From positions 10,478,001 through 10,542,000 of the forward strand of contig OZ059898.1 in the NCBI GenBank assembly GCA_964057225.1: a DNA stretch of 64,000 nucleotides. The letters run 5' to 3'. The notes below the pieces were generated by a model that did no database searches, was not told the origin of the DNA, and worked only from the letters and a program-made list of their open reading frames with translations. Positions 48,480-61,707 of this stretch are shown in pieces. The stretch is from Auanema rhodensis. Taxonomy: Eukaryota > Nematoda > Chromadorea > Rhabditida > Rhabditidae. Position 1 is the first letter of the stretch, and every line of letters starts with the position of its first letter. The translations under genes and the position numbers were made by a program.

Positions 48480-48550
48480 TGCATCGGCCGGGAATCGAAC
48501 CCGGGTCGCCCGCGTGGCAGGCGAGCATTCTACCACTGAACCACCGATGC
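48480..48550 (-). tRNA. tRNA-Gly-GCC: tRNA-Gly(GCC), consensus copy 39
   Basis: Intact gene, first in unit 1 of the 6,463-bp duplication. The left monomer is a hybrid (AAAAACAGTAAAGTAAAACTG) joining two subtypes. Confidence 0.96.
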
Positions 48551-48601
48551 TTCGAAAATGTTAGATTGTTTCCGAAAAATTATGAAAAGTCAAGTTCTAC
48601 T

Positions 48602-50680
48602 GATTTGAAGAGAATTGTAAGTTTTAGAAAAGAATTAAAGTTCAGCTATCTCTACTATTAACTGATTATCGGCTAAAATAAGGTAACAGTTTTTATTGAA
48701 AGTGTCCATGATTAAGATTAAACAAAGAAAAAAAATCAAAGAGAAACACTTCTTGTTTACTTATTTGATTATAATACTTGAAATTCCAAAAACAGTAGAA
48801 TAAAATAGAGAAAGCGACGAAAAAAGTTGAGCGATTTGAAGACAATTGTAAGTTTAAGAAAAAAAATAAAGTTTAGCTCTCTCTACTATTAACTGATTGT
48901 CGGCTAAAATATGGTAACAGTTTTTATTAAAAGTTTCCATGATTAAGATTAAACAAAGAAAAAAAATCAAAGAGAAACACTTCTTGTTTTCTAATTTGAT
49001 TATAACACTTGAAATTCCAACAAAAGTAAAGTAAAACTATTCAAGCGAGTAAAACTGTTGAACGATTTGAAGACAATTGTAAGTTGAAGAAAAAAATTAA
49101 AGTTTAGCTCTCTCTACTATTAACTGATTGTCGGCTAAAATATGGTAACAGTTTTTATTAAAAGTTTCCATGACTAAGATTAAACAAAGAAAAAAAATCA
49201 AAGAGAAACACTTCTTGTTTTCTAATTTGATTATAACAGTTGAAATTCCAACAAAAGTAAAGTAAAACTATTCAAGCGAGCAAGACTGTTGAACGATTTG
49301 AAGACAATTGTAAGTTTTAGAAAAGAATTAAAGTTCACCTATCTCTACTATTAACTGATTATCGGCTAAAATAAGGTAACAGTTTTTATTGAAAGTTTCC
49401 ATGATTAAGATTAAACAAAGAAAAAAAATCAAAGAGAAACACTTCTTGTTTACTTATTTGATTATAATACTTGAAATTCCAAAAACAGTAGAATAAAATA
49501 GAGAAAGCGACGAAAAAAGTTGAGCGATTTGAAGACAATTGTAAGTTGAAGAAAAAAATTAAAGTTTAGCTCTCTCTACTATTAACTGATTGTCGGCTAA
49601 AATATGGTAACAGTTTTTATTAAAAGTTTCCATGACTAAGATTAAACAAAGAAAAAAAATCAAAGAGAAACACTTCTTGTTTTCTAATTTGATTATAACA
49701 GTTGAAATTCCAACAAAAGTAAAGTAAAACTATTCAAGCGAGCAAGACTGTTGAACGATTTGAAGACAATTGTAAGTTTTAGAAAAGAATTAAAGTTCAC
49801 CTATCTCTACTATTAACTGATTATCGGCTAAAATAAGGTAACAGTTTTTATTGAAAGTTTCCATGATTAAGATTAAACAAAGAAAAAAAATCAAAGAGAA
49901 ACACTTCTTGTTTACTTATTTGATTATAATACTTGAAATTCCAAAAACAGTAGAATAAAATAGAGAAAGCGACGAAAAAAGTTGAGCGATTTGAAGACAA
50001 TTGTAAGTTTAAGAAAAAAAATAAAGTTTAGCTCTCTCTACTATTAACTGATTATCGGCTAAAATAAGGTAACAGTTTTTATTGAAAGTTTCCATGATTA
50101 AGATTAAACAAAGAAAAAAAATCAAAGAGAAACACTTCTTGTTTTCTAATTTGATTATAACAGTTGAAATTCCAACAAAAGTAAAGTAAAACTATTCAAG
50201 CGAGCAAGACTGTTGAACGATTTGAAGACAATTGTAAGTTGAAGAAAAGAATTAAAGTTTAGCTCTCTCTACTATTAACTGATTGTCGGCTAAAATATGG
50301 TAACAGTTTTTATTAAAAGTTTCCATGATTAAGATTAAACAAAGAAAAAAAATCAAAGAGAAACACTTCTTGTTTTCTAATTTGATTATAACACTTGAAA
50401 TTCCAACAAAAGTAAAGTAAAACTATTCAAGCGAGTAAAACTGTTGAACGATTTGAAGACAATTGTAAGTTGAAGAAAAAAATTAAAGTTCAGCTATCTG
50501 TACTATTAACTGATTATCGGCTAAAATAAGGTAACAGTTTTTATTGAAAGTTTCCATGATTAAGATTAAACAAAGAAAAAAAATCAAAGAGAAACACTTC
50601 TTGTTTACTTATTTGATTATAATACTTGAAATTCCAACAAAAGTAAAGTAAAACTGTTAAAGCGAGTAAAACTGTTGAAC
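48602..50680. repeat. satellite tract without tRNA
   Basis: Nine monomers alternating TGATTATCGG and TGATTGTCGG subtypes. A two-monomer unit with CATGACTAAG, AACAGTTGAAATTCC and AGCGAGCAAGACTG is repeated at about 49,160 and 49,630. Confidence 0.82.
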
Positions 50681-50730
50681 TAAAACAGTCTTTATAAAAT
50701 ATAAATGATATTTTTTTATAAAAATGAAGT

Positions 50731-50801
50731 TGCATCGGCCGGGAATCGAACCCGGGTCGCCCGCGTGGCAGGCGAGCATTCTACCACTGAACCACCGATG
50801 C
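50731..50801 (-). tRNA. tRNA-Gly-GCC: tRNA-Gly(GCC), consensus copy 40
   Basis: Intact gene. The leader has CCGAAAAATGATG, shared only with 57194. T5 terminator. Confidence 0.96.
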
Positions 50802-51364
50802 TTCGAAAATGTTAGATTGTTTCCGAAAAATGATGAAAAGTCAAGTTCTACTGATTTGAAGAGAATTGTAAGTTTTAGAAAAGAATTAAAGTTCAGCTAT
50901 CTCAACTATTAACTGATTATCGGCTAAAATAAGGTAACAGTTTTTATTGAAAGTTTCCATGATTAAGATTAAACAAAGAAAAAAAATCAAAGAGAAACAC
51001 TTCTTGTTTACTTATTTGATTATAATACTTGAAATTCCAAAAACAGTAGAATAAAATAGAGAAAGCGACGAAAAAAGTTGAGCGATTTGAAGACAATTGT
51101 AAGTTTAAGAAAAAAAATAAAGTTTAGCTCTCTCTACTATTAACTGATTGTCAGCTAAAATATGGTAACAGTTTTTATTAAAAGTTTCCATGATTAAGAT
51201 TAAACAAAGAAAAAAAATCAAAGAGAAACACTTCTTGTTTCCTAATTTGATTATAACACTTGAAATTCCAACAAAAGTAAAGTAAAACTGTTAAAGCGAG
51301 TAAAACTGTTGAACTAAAACAGTCTTTATAAAATATAAATGATATTTTTTTATAAAAATGAAGT

Positions 51365-51435
51365 TGCATCGGCCGGGAATCGAACCCGGGTCGCCCGCGT
51401 GGCAGGCGAGCATTCTACCACTGAACCACCGATGC
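51365..51435 (-). tRNA. tRNA-Gly-GCC: tRNA-Gly(GCC), consensus copy 41
   Basis: Intact gene, T5 terminator. The cassette joins a right monomer beginning GATTAGAAG instead of GATTTGAAG. Confidence 0.96.
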
Positions 51436-52460
51436 TTCGAAAATGTTAGATTGTTTCCGAAAAATTATGAAAAGTCAAGTTCTACTGATTAGAAGAGAAT
51501 TGTAAGTTTTAGAAAAGAATTAAAGTTCAGCTATCTCTACTATTAACTGATTATCGGCTAAAATAAGGTAACAGTTTTTATTGAAAGTTTCCATGATTAA
51601 GATTAAACAAAGAAAAAAAATCAAAGAGAAACACTTCTTGTTTACTTATTTGATTATAATACTTGAAATTCCAAAAACAGTAGAATAAAATAGAGAAAGC
51701 GACGAAAAAAGTTGAGCGATTTGAAGACAATTGTAAGTTTAAGAAAAAAAATAAAGTTTAGCTCTCTCTACTATTAACTGATTGTCGGCTAAAATATGGT
51801 AACAGTTTTTATTAAAAGTTTCCATGATTAAGATTAAACAAAGAAAAAAAATCAAAGAGAAACACTTCTTGTTTTCTAATTTGATTATAACACTTGAAAT
51901 TCCAACAAAAGTAAAGTAAAACTATTCAAGCGAGTAAAACTGTTGAACGATTTGAAGACAATTGTAAGTTGAAGAAAAAAATTAAAGTTTAGCTCTCTCT
52001 ACTATTAACTGATTGTCGGCTAAAATATGGTAACAGTTTTTATTAAAAGTTTCCATGACTAAGATTAAACAAAGAAAAAAAATCAAAGAGAAACACTTCT
52101 TGTTTTCTAATTTGATTATAACAGTTGAAATTCCAACAAAAGTAAAGTAAAACTATTCAAGCGAGCAAGACTGTTGAACGATTTGAAGACAATTGTAAGT
52201 TGAAGAAAAAAATTAAAGTTTAGCTCTCTCTACTATTAACTGATTGTCGGCTAAAATATGGTAACAGTTTTTATTAAAAGTTTCCATGACTAAGATTAAA
52301 CAAAGAAAAAAAATCAAAGAGAAACACTTCTTGTTTCCTAATTTGATTATAACACTTGAAAATCCAACAAAAGTAAAATAAAACTGTGAAAGCGGGTAAA
52401 ACTGTTGAACTAAAACAGTCTTTATAAAATATAAATGATATTTTTTTAGAAAAGTGAAGT

Positions 52461-52531
52461 TGCATCGGCCGGGAATCGAACCCGGGTCGCCCGCGTGGCA
52501 GGCGAGCATTCTACCACTGAACCACCGATGC
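52461..52531 (-). tRNA. tRNA-Gly-GCC: tRNA-Gly(GCC), consensus copy 42
   Basis: Intact gene with the T4-CTAAAAAAA trailer and GAAAGCGGGT left monomer, the alternative cassette lineage inside unit 1. Confidence 0.96.
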
Positions 52532-52582
52532 TTCGAAAATGTTAGATTGTTTCCGAAAAATTATGAAAAGTCAAGTTCTACT

Positions 52583-54892
52583 GATTAGAAGAGAATTGTA
52601 AGTTTTAGAAAAGAATTAAAGTTCAGCTATCTCTACTATTAACTGATTATCGGCTAAAATAAGGTAACAGTTTTTATTGAAAGTTTCCATGATTAAGATT
52701 AAACAAAGTAAATAAATCAAAGAGAAACACTTCTTGTTTACTTATTTGATTATAATACTTGAAATTCCAAAAACAGTAGAACAAAATAGAGAAAGCGACG
52801 AAAAAAGTTGAGCGATTTGAAGACAATTGTAAGTTTAAGAAAAAAAATAAAGTTTAGCTCTCTCTACTATTAACTGATTGTCGGCTAAAATATGGTAACA
52901 GTTTTTATTAAAAGTTTCCATGATTAAGATTAAACAAAGAAAAAAAATCAAAGAGAAACACTTCTTGTTTCCTAATTTGATTATAACACTTGAAATTCCA
53001 ACAAAAGTAAAGTAAAACTGTTGAAGCGAGTAAAACTGTTGAACGATTTGAAGACAATTGTAAGTTTTAGAGAACAATTAAACTTTAGCTCTCTCTACTA
53101 TTAACTGATTGTCGGCTAAAATATGGTAACAGTTTTTATTAAAAGTTTCCATGATTAAGATTAAACAAAGAAAAAAAATCAAAGAGAAACACTTCTTGTT
53201 TCCTAATTTGATTATAATACTTGAAATTCCAAAAACAGTAGAATAAAATAGAGAAAGCGACGAAAAAAGTTGAGCGATTTGAAGACAATTGTAAGTTTAA
53301 GAAAAAAAATAAAGTTTAGCTCTCTCTACTATTAACTGATTGTCGGCTAAAATATGGTAACAGTTTTTATTAAAAGTTTCCATGATTAAGATTAAACAAA
53401 GAAAAAAAATCAAAGAGAAACACTTCTTGTTTACTAATTTGATTATAACACTTGAAAATCCAACAAAAGTAAAATAAAACTGTGAAAGCGGGTAAAACTG
53501 TTAAACGATTCGAAGAGAATTGTAAGTTTTAGAAAATAATTAAAAATTAGTTCTCTCTACTATTAACTGATTGTCGGCTAAAATATGGTAACATTTTTTA
53601 TTGAAAGTTTCCATGATTAAGATTAAACAAAGAAAAAAAATCAAAGAGAAACACTTCTTGTTTACTTATTTGATTATAATACTTGAAATTCCAAAAACAG
53701 TAGAATAAAATTGAGAAAGCGACAAAAACAGTTGAACGATTTGAAGAGAATTGTAAGTATTAGAAAAAAAATAAAGTTTAGCTCTCTCTACTATTTAATG
53801 ATTGTCGGCTAAAATATGGTAACAGTTTTTATTAAAAGTTTCCATGATTAAGATTAAACAAAGAAAAAAAATCAAAGAGAAACACTTCTTGTTTACTTAT
53901 TTGATTATAATACTTGAAATTCCAAAAACAGTAGAATAAAATTGAGAAAGCGACAAAAACAGTTTAACGATTTGAAGAGAATTGTAAGTATTAGAAAAAA
54001 ATTAAAGTTTAGCTCTCTCTACTATTTAATGATTGTCGGCTAAAATATGATAACAGTTTTTATTAAAAGTTTCCATGATTGAGATTAAACAAAGAAAAAA
54101 AATCAAAGAGAAACACTTCTTGTTTTCTAATTTGATTATAACACTTGAAATTCCAACAAAAGTAAAGTAAAACTATTCAAGCGAGTAAAACTGTTGAACG
54201 ATTTGAAGACAATTGTAAGTTGAAGAAAAAAATTAAAGTTTAGCTATCTGTACTATTAACTGATTATCGGCTAAAATAAGGTAACAGTTTTTATTGAAAG
54301 TTTCCATGATTAAGATTAAACAAAGAAAAAAAATCAAAGAGAAACACTTCTTGTTTCCTAATTTGATTATAACACTTGAAATTCCAACAAAAGTAAAGTA
54401 AAACTATTCAAGCGAGCAAGACTGTTGAACGATTTGAAGACAATTGTAAGTTGAAGAAAAAAATTAAAGTTTAGCTCTCTCTACTATTAACTGATTGTCG
54501 GCTAAAATATGGTAACAGTTTTTATTAAAAGTTTCCATGATTAAGATTAAACAAAGAAAAAAAATCAAAGAGAAACACTTCTTGTTTTCTAATTTGATTA
54601 TAACACTTGAAATTCCAACAAAAGTAAAGTAAAACTATTCAAGCGAGTAAAACTGTTGAACGATTTGAAGACAATTGTAAGTATTAGAAAAAAATTAAAG
54701 TTTAGCTCTCTCTACTATTTAATGATTGTCGGCTAAAATATGGTAACAGTTTTTATTAAAAGTTTCCATGATTAAGATTAAACAAAGAAAAAAAATCAAA
54801 GAGAAACACTTCTTGTTTACTTATTTGATTATAATACTTGAAATTCCAAAAACAGTAAAGTAAAACTGTTAAAGCGAGTAAAACTGTTGAAC
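52583..54892. repeat. satellite tract without tRNA, with an empty cassette site at 53506/53507
   Basis: Ten monomers. At 53,485-53,520 the GAAAGCGGGT subtype, which carries a tRNA cassette in every other place I saw it apart from the duplicate at 59,970, runs straight into GATTCGAAGAG with no cassette. The right boundary region of 6,463-bp unit 1 also lies here. Confidence 0.82.
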
Positions 54893-54942
54893 TAAAACAG
54901 TCTTTATAAAATATAAATGATATTTTTTTATAAAAATGAAGT

Positions 54943-55013
54943 TGCATCGGCCGGGAATCGAACCCGGGTCGCCCGCGTGGCAGGCGAGCATTCTACCACT
55001 GAACCACCGATGC
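54943..55013 (-). tRNA. tRNA-Gly-GCC: tRNA-Gly(GCC), consensus copy 43
   Basis: Intact duplicate of 48480 in unit 2 of the 6,463-bp repeat, with the same hybrid left monomer. Confidence 0.96.
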
Positions 55014-55064
55014 TTCGAAAATGTTAGATTGTTTCCGAAAAATTATGAAAAGTCAAGTTCTACT

Positions 55065-57143
55065 GATTTGAAGAGAATTGTAAGTTTTAGAAAAGAATTA
55101 AAGTTCAGCTATCTCTACTATTAACTGATTATCGGCTAAAATAAGGTAACAGTTTTTATTGAAAGTGTCCATGATTAAGATTAAACAAAGAAAAAAAATC
55201 AAAGAGAAACACTTCTTGTTTACTTATTTGATTATAATACTTGAAATTCCAAAAACAGTAGAATAAAATAGAGAAAGCGACGAAAAAAGTTGAGCGATTT
55301 GAAGACAATTGTAAGTTTAAGAAAAAAAATAAAGTTTAGCTCTCTCTACTATTAACTGATTGTCGGCTAAAATATGGTAACAGTTTTTATTAAAAGTTTC
55401 CATGATTAAGATTAAACAAAGAAAAAAAATCAAAGAGAAACACTTCTTGTTTTCTAATTTGATTATAACACTTGAAATTCCAACAAAAGTAAAGTAAAAC
55501 TATTCAAGCGAGTAAAACTGTTGAACGATTTGAAGACAATTGTAAGTTGAAGAAAAAAATTAAAGTTTAGCTCTCTCTACTATTAACTGATTGTCGGCTA
55601 AAATATGGTAACAGTTTTTATTAAAAGTTTCCATGACTAAGATTAAACAAAGAAAAAAAATCAAAGAGAAACACTTCTTGTTTTCTAATTTGATTATAAC
55701 AGTTGAAATTCCAACAAAAGTAAAGTAAAACTATTCAAGCGAGCAAGACTGTTGAACGATTTGAAGACAATTGTAAGTTTTAGAAAAGAATTAAAGTTCA
55801 CCTATCTCTACTATTAACTGATTATCGGCTAAAATAAGGTAACAGTTTTTATTGAAAGTTTCCATGATTAAGATTAAACAAAGAAAAAAAATCAAAGAGA
55901 AACACTTCTTGTTTACTTATTTGATTATAATACTTGAAATTCCAAAAACAGTAGAATAAAATAGAGAAAGCGACGAAAAAAGTTGAGCGATTTGAAGACA
56001 ATTGTAAGTTGAAGAAAAAAATTAAAGTTTAGCTCTCTCTACTATTAACTGATTGTCGGCTAAAATATGGTAACAGTTTTTATTAAAAGTTTCCATGACT
56101 AAGATTAAACAAAGAAAAAAAATCAAAGAGAAACACTTCTTGTTTTCTAATTTGATTATAACAGTTGAAATTCCAACAAAAGTAAAGTAAAACTATTCAA
56201 GCGAGCAAGACTGTTGAACGATTTGAAGACAATTGTAAGTTTTAGAAAAGAATTAAAGTTCACCTATCTCTACTATTAACTGATTATCGGCTAAAATAAG
56301 GTAACAGTTTTTATTGAAAGTTTCCATGATTAAGATTAAACAAAGAAAAAAAATCAAAGAGAAACACTTCTTGTTTACTTATTTGATTATAATACTTGAA
56401 ATTCCAAAAACAGTAGAATAAAATAGAGAAAGCGACGAAAAAAGTTGAGCGATTTGAAGACAATTGTAAGTTTAAGAAAAAAAATAAAGTTTAGCTCTCT
56501 CTACTATTAACTGATTATCGGCTAAAATAAGGTAACAGTTTTTATTGAAAGTTTCCATGATTAAGATTAAACAAAGAAAAAAAATCAAAGAGAAACACTT
56601 CTTGTTTTCTAATTTGATTATAACAGTTGAAATTCCAACAAAAGTAAAGTAAAACTATTCAAGCGAGCAAGACTGTTGAACGATTTGAAGACAATTGTAA
56701 GTTGAAGAAAAGAATTAAAGTTTAGCTCTCTCTACTATTAACTGATTGTCGGCTAAAATATGGTAACAGTTTTTATTAAAAGTTTCCATGATTAAGATTA
56801 AACAAAGAAAAAAAATCAAAGAGAAACACTTCTTGTTTTCTAATTTGATTATAACACTTGAAATTCCAACAAAAGTAAAGTAAAACTATTCAAGCGAGTA
56901 AAACTGTTGAACGATTTGAAGACAATTGTAAGTTGAAGAAAAAAATTAAAGTTCAGCTATCTGTACTATTAACTGATTATCGGCTAAAATAAGGTAACAG
57001 TTTTTATTGAAAGTTTCCATGATTAAGATTAAACAAAGAAAAAAAATCAAAGAGAAACACTTCTTGTTTACTTATTTGATTATAATACTTGAAATTCCAA
57101 CAAAAGTAAAGTAAAACTGTTAAAGCGAGTAAAACTGTTGAAC
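55065..57143. repeat. satellite tract without tRNA
   Basis: Nine monomers, the unit-2 copy of 48,602-50,680. No difference noticed. Confidence 0.85.
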
Positions 57144-57193
57144 TAAAACAGTCTTTATAAAATATAAATGATATTTTTTTATAAAAATGAAGT

Positions 57194-57264
57194 TGCATCG
57201 GCCGGGAATCGAACCCGGGTCGCCCGCGTGGCAGGCGAGCATTCTACCACTGAACCACCGATGC
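57194..57264 (-). tRNA. tRNA-Gly-GCC: tRNA-Gly(GCC), consensus copy 44
   Basis: Intact duplicate of 50731, including the CCGAAAAATGATG leader. Confidence 0.96.
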
Positions 57265-57827
57265 TTCGAAAATGTTAGATTGTTTCCGAAAAATGATGAA
57301 AAGTCAAGTTCTACTGATTTGAAGAGAATTGTAAGTTTTAGAAAAGAATTAAAGTTCAGCTATCTCAACTATTAACTGATTATCGGCTAAAATAAGGTAA
57401 CAGTTTTTATTGAAAGTTTCCATGATTAAGATTAAACAAAGAAAAAAAATCAAAGAGAAACACTTCTTGTTTACTTATTTGATTATAATACTTGAAATTC
57501 CAAAAACAGTAGAATAAAATAGAGAAAGCGACGAAAAAAGTTGAGCGATTTGAAGACAATTGTAAGTTTAAGAAAAAAAATAAAGTTTAGCTCTCTCTAC
57601 TATTAACTGATTGTCAGCTAAAATATGGTAACAGTTTTTATTAAAAGTTTCCATGATTAAGATTAAACAAAGAAAAAAAATCAAAGAGAAACACTTCTTG
57701 TTTCCTAATTTGATTATAACACTTGAAATTCCAACAAAAGTAAAGTAAAACTGTTAAAGCGAGTAAAACTGTTGAACTAAAACAGTCTTTATAAAATATA
57801 AATGATATTTTTTTATAAAAATGAAGT

Positions 57828-57898
57828 TGCATCGGCCGGGAATCGAACCCGGGTCGCCCGCGTGGCAGGCGAGCATTCTACCACTGAACCACCGATGC
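57828..57898 (-). tRNA. tRNA-Gly-GCC: tRNA-Gly(GCC), consensus copy 45
   Basis: Intact duplicate of 51365, with the GATTAGAAG junction preserved. Confidence 0.96.
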
Positions 57899-58923
57899 TT
57901 CGAAAATGTTAGATTGTTTCCGAAAAATTATGAAAAGTCAAGTTCTACTGATTAGAAGAGAATTGTAAGTTTTAGAAAAGAATTAAAGTTCAGCTATCTC
58001 TACTATTAACTGATTATCGGCTAAAATAAGGTAACAGTTTTTATTGAAAGTTTCCATGATTAAGATTAAACAAAGAAAAAAAATCAAAGAGAAACACTTC
58101 TTGTTTACTTATTTGATTATAATACTTGAAATTCCAAAAACAGTAGAATAAAATAGAGAAAGCGACGAAAAAAGTTGAGCGATTTGAAGACAATTGTAAG
58201 TTTAAGAAAAAAAATAAAGTTTAGCTCTCTCTACTATTAACTGATTGTCGGCTAAAATATGGTAACAGTTTTTATTAAAAGTTTCCATGATTAAGATTAA
58301 ACAAAGAAAAAAAATCAAAGAGAAACACTTCTTGTTTTCTAATTTGATTATAACACTTGAAATTCCAACAAAAGTAAAGTAAAACTATTCAAGCGAGTAA
58401 AACTGTTGAACGATTTGAAGACAATTGTAAGTTGAAGAAAAAAATTAAAGTTTAGCTCTCTCTACTATTAACTGATTGTCGGCTAAAATATGGTAACAGT
58501 TTTTATTAAAAGTTTCCATGACTAAGATTAAACAAAGAAAAAAAATCAAAGAGAAACACTTCTTGTTTTCTAATTTGATTATAACAGTTGAAATTCCAAC
58601 AAAAGTAAAGTAAAACTATTCAAGCGAGCAAGACTGTTGAACGATTTGAAGACAATTGTAAGTTGAAGAAAAAAATTAAAGTTTAGCTCTCTCTACTATT
58701 AACTGATTGTCGGCTAAAATATGGTAACAGTTTTTATTAAAAGTTTCCATGACTAAGATTAAACAAAGAAAAAAAATCAAAGAGAAACACTTCTTGTTTC
58801 CTAATTTGATTATAACACTTGAAAATCCAACAAAAGTAAAATAAAACTGTGAAAGCGGGTAAAACTGTTGAACTAAAACAGTCTTTATAAAATATAAATG
58901 ATATTTTTTTAGAAAAGTGAAGT

Positions 58924-58994
58924 TGCATCGGCCGGGAATCGAACCCGGGTCGCCCGCGTGGCAGGCGAGCATTCTACCACTGAACCACCGATGC
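58924..58994 (-). tRNA. tRNA-Gly-GCC: tRNA-Gly(GCC), consensus copy 46
   Basis: Intact duplicate of 52461 with the T4-CTAAAAAAA trailer. Last tRNA of unit 2; the next is 2,713 bp away. Confidence 0.96.
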
Positions 58995-59045
58995 TTCGAA
59001 AATGTTAGATTGTTTCCGAAAAATTATGAAAAGTCAAGTTCTACT

Positions 59046-61586
59046 GATTAGAAGAGAATTGTAAGTTTTAGAAAAGAATTAAAGTTCAGCTATCTCTACT
59101 ATTAACTGATTATCGGCTAAAATAAGGTAACAGTTTTTATTGAAAGTTTCCATGATTAAGATTAAACAAAGTAAATAAATCAAAGAGAAACACTTCTTGT
59201 TTACTTATTTGATTATAATACTTGAAATTCCAAAAACAGTAGAACAAAATAGAGAAAGCGACGAAAAAAGTTGAGCGATTTGAAGACAATTGTAAGTTTA
59301 AGAAAAAAAATAAAGTTTAGCTCTCTCTACTATTAACTGATTGTCGGCTAAAATATGGTAACAGTTTTTATTAAAAGTTTCCATGATTAAGATTAAACAA
59401 AGAAAAAAAATCAAAGAGAAACACTTCTTGTTTCCTAATTTGATTATAACACTTGAAATTCCAACAAAAGTAAAGTAAAACTGTTGAAGCGAGTAAAACT
59501 GTTGAACGATTTGAAGACAATTGTAAGTTTTAGAGAACAATTAAACTTTAGCTCTCTCTACTATTAACTGATTGTCGGCTAAAATATGGTAACAGTTTTT
59601 ATTAAAAGTTTCCATGATTAAGATTAAACAAAGAAAAAAAATCAAAGAGAAACACTTCTTGTTTCCTAATTTGATTATAATACTTGAAATTCCAAAAACA
59701 GTAGAATAAAATAGAGAAAGCGACGAAAAAAGTTGAGCGATTTGAAGACAATTGTAAGTTTAAGAAAAAAAATAAAGTTTAGCTCTCTCTACTATTAACT
59801 GATTGTCGGCTAAAATATGGTAACAGTTTTTATTAAAAGTTTCCATGATTAAGATTAAACAAAGAAAAAAAATCAAAGAGAAACACTTCTTGTTTACTAA
59901 TTTGATTATAACACTTGAAAATCCAACAAAAGTAAAATAAAACTGTGAAAGCGGGTAAAACTGTTAAACGATTCGAAGAGAATTGTAAGTTTTAGAAAAT
60001 AATTAAAAATTAGTTCTCTCTACTATTAACTGATTGTCGGCTAAAATATGGTAACATTTTTTATTGAAAGTTTCCATGATTAAGATTAAACAAAGAAAAA
60101 AAATCAAAGAGAAACACTTCTTGTTTACTTATTTGATTATAATACTTGAAATTCCAAAAACAGTAGAATAAAATTGAGAAAGCGACAAAAACAGTTGAAC
60201 GATTTGAAGAGAATTGTAAGTTTTAGAAAAAAATTAAAAATTAGTTCTCTCTACTATTAACTGATTGTCGGCTAAAATATGGTAACATTTTTTATAAAAA
60301 GTTTCCATGATTAGGATTAAACAAAAAAAAAGAATCAAAAAGAAACACTTCTTGTTTACTTATTTGATTATAAAACTTGAAATTCGAAAAAAAGTAAAAA
60401 ACAATTGAGAAAGCGACATAAACAGTTGAACGATTTGAAGAGAATTGTAAGTTTTAGAAAAGAATTAAAGTTCTGCTATCTGTACTATTAACTGATTATC
60501 GGCTAAAATAAGGTAACAGTTTTTATTGAAAGTTTCCATAATTAAGATTAAACAAAGAAAAAAAATCGAAGAGAAACACTTCTTGTTTACTTATTTGATT
60601 ATAATACTTGAAATTCTAAAAACAGTAGAATAAAATTGAGAAAGCGACAAAAACAGTTGAACGATTTGAAGAGAATTGTAAGTTTTAGAAAATAATTAAA
60701 AATTAGTTCTCTCTACTATTAACTGATTGTCGGCTAAAATATGGTAACATTTTTTATAAAAAGTTTCCATGATTAGGATTAAACAAAAAAAAAGAATCAT
60801 AAAGAAACACTTCTTGTTTACTTATTTGGTTATAAAACTTGAAAATCGAAAAAAAGTAAAGTAAAACTATTCAAGCGAGTAAAACTGTTGAACGATTTGA
60901 AGACAATTGTAAGTTGAAGAAAAGAATTAAAGTTCTGCTATCTGTACTATTAACTGATTATCGGCTAAAATAAGGTAACAGTTTTTATTGAAAGTTTCCA
61001 TAATTAAGATTAAACAAAGAAAAAAAATCGAAGAGAAACACTTCTTGTTTACTTATTTGATTATAATACTTGAAATTCGAAAAAAAGTAAAAAACAATTG
61101 AGAAAGCGACATAAACAGTTGAACGATTTGAAGAGAATTGTAAGTTTTAGAAAAGAATTAAAGTTTAGCTCTCTCTACTATTAACTGATTGTCGGCTAAA
61201 ATATGGTAACAGTTTTTATTAAAAGTTTCCATGATTAAGATTAAACAAAGAAAAATAATCAAAGAGAAACACATCTTGTTTTCTAATTCGATTATAACAG
61301 TTGAAATTCCAACAAAAGTAAAGTAAAACTATTCAAGCGAGTAAGACTGTTGAACGATTTGAAGACAATTGTAAGTTGAAGAAAAAAATTAAAGTTTAGC
61401 TCTCTCTACTATTAACTGATTGTCGGCTAAAATATGGTAACAGTTTTTATTAAAAGTTTCCATGACTAAGATTAAACAAAGAAAAAAAATCAAAGAGAAA
61501 CACTTCTTGTTTCCTAATTTGATTATAACACTTGAAATTCCAACAAAAGTAAAGTAAAACTGTTAAAGCGAGTAAAACTGTTGAAC
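59046..61586. repeat. satellite tract without tRNA, with an empty cassette site at 59969/59970
   Basis: Eleven monomers. The first part copies 52,583-53,612. After about 60,220 the order changes to units with GGTAACATTTTTTATAAAAAG, CCATAATTAAG and AAATCGAAGAG, like those near 44.1 kb and in the 2,310-bp repeat. Confidence 0.82.
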
Positions 61587-61636
61587 TAAAACAGTCTTTA
61601 TAAAATATAAATGATATTTTTTTATAAAAATGAAGT

Positions 61637-61707
61637 TGCATCGGCCGGGAATCGAACCCGGGTCGCCCGCGTGGCAGGCGAGCATTCTACCACTGAACCA
61701 CCGATGC
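61637..61707 (-). tRNA. tRNA-Gly-GCC: tRNA-Gly(GCC), consensus copy 47
   Basis: Intact gene, T5 terminator, followed only 403 bp later by another locus: one monomer plus one cassette, the minimum spacing in the window. Confidence 0.96.

Larger units (their letters stand above)
47150..60075. repeat. 6,463-bp tandem duplication (four tRNA genes per unit)
   Basis: About 47,150-53,612 is repeated at about 53,613-60,075. All four tRNA genes recur at exactly 6,463 bp (48480/54943, 50731/57194, 51365/57828, 52461/58924), as do private variants such as AAAGTGTCCATG, CCGAAAAATGATG, CTATCTCAACTATT, TTGTCAGCTAAAATATGG and GATTAGAAG. I found no difference in the stretches compared. The period equals 4x172 + 25x231, so it conserves monomer register. 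Confidence 0.92.
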
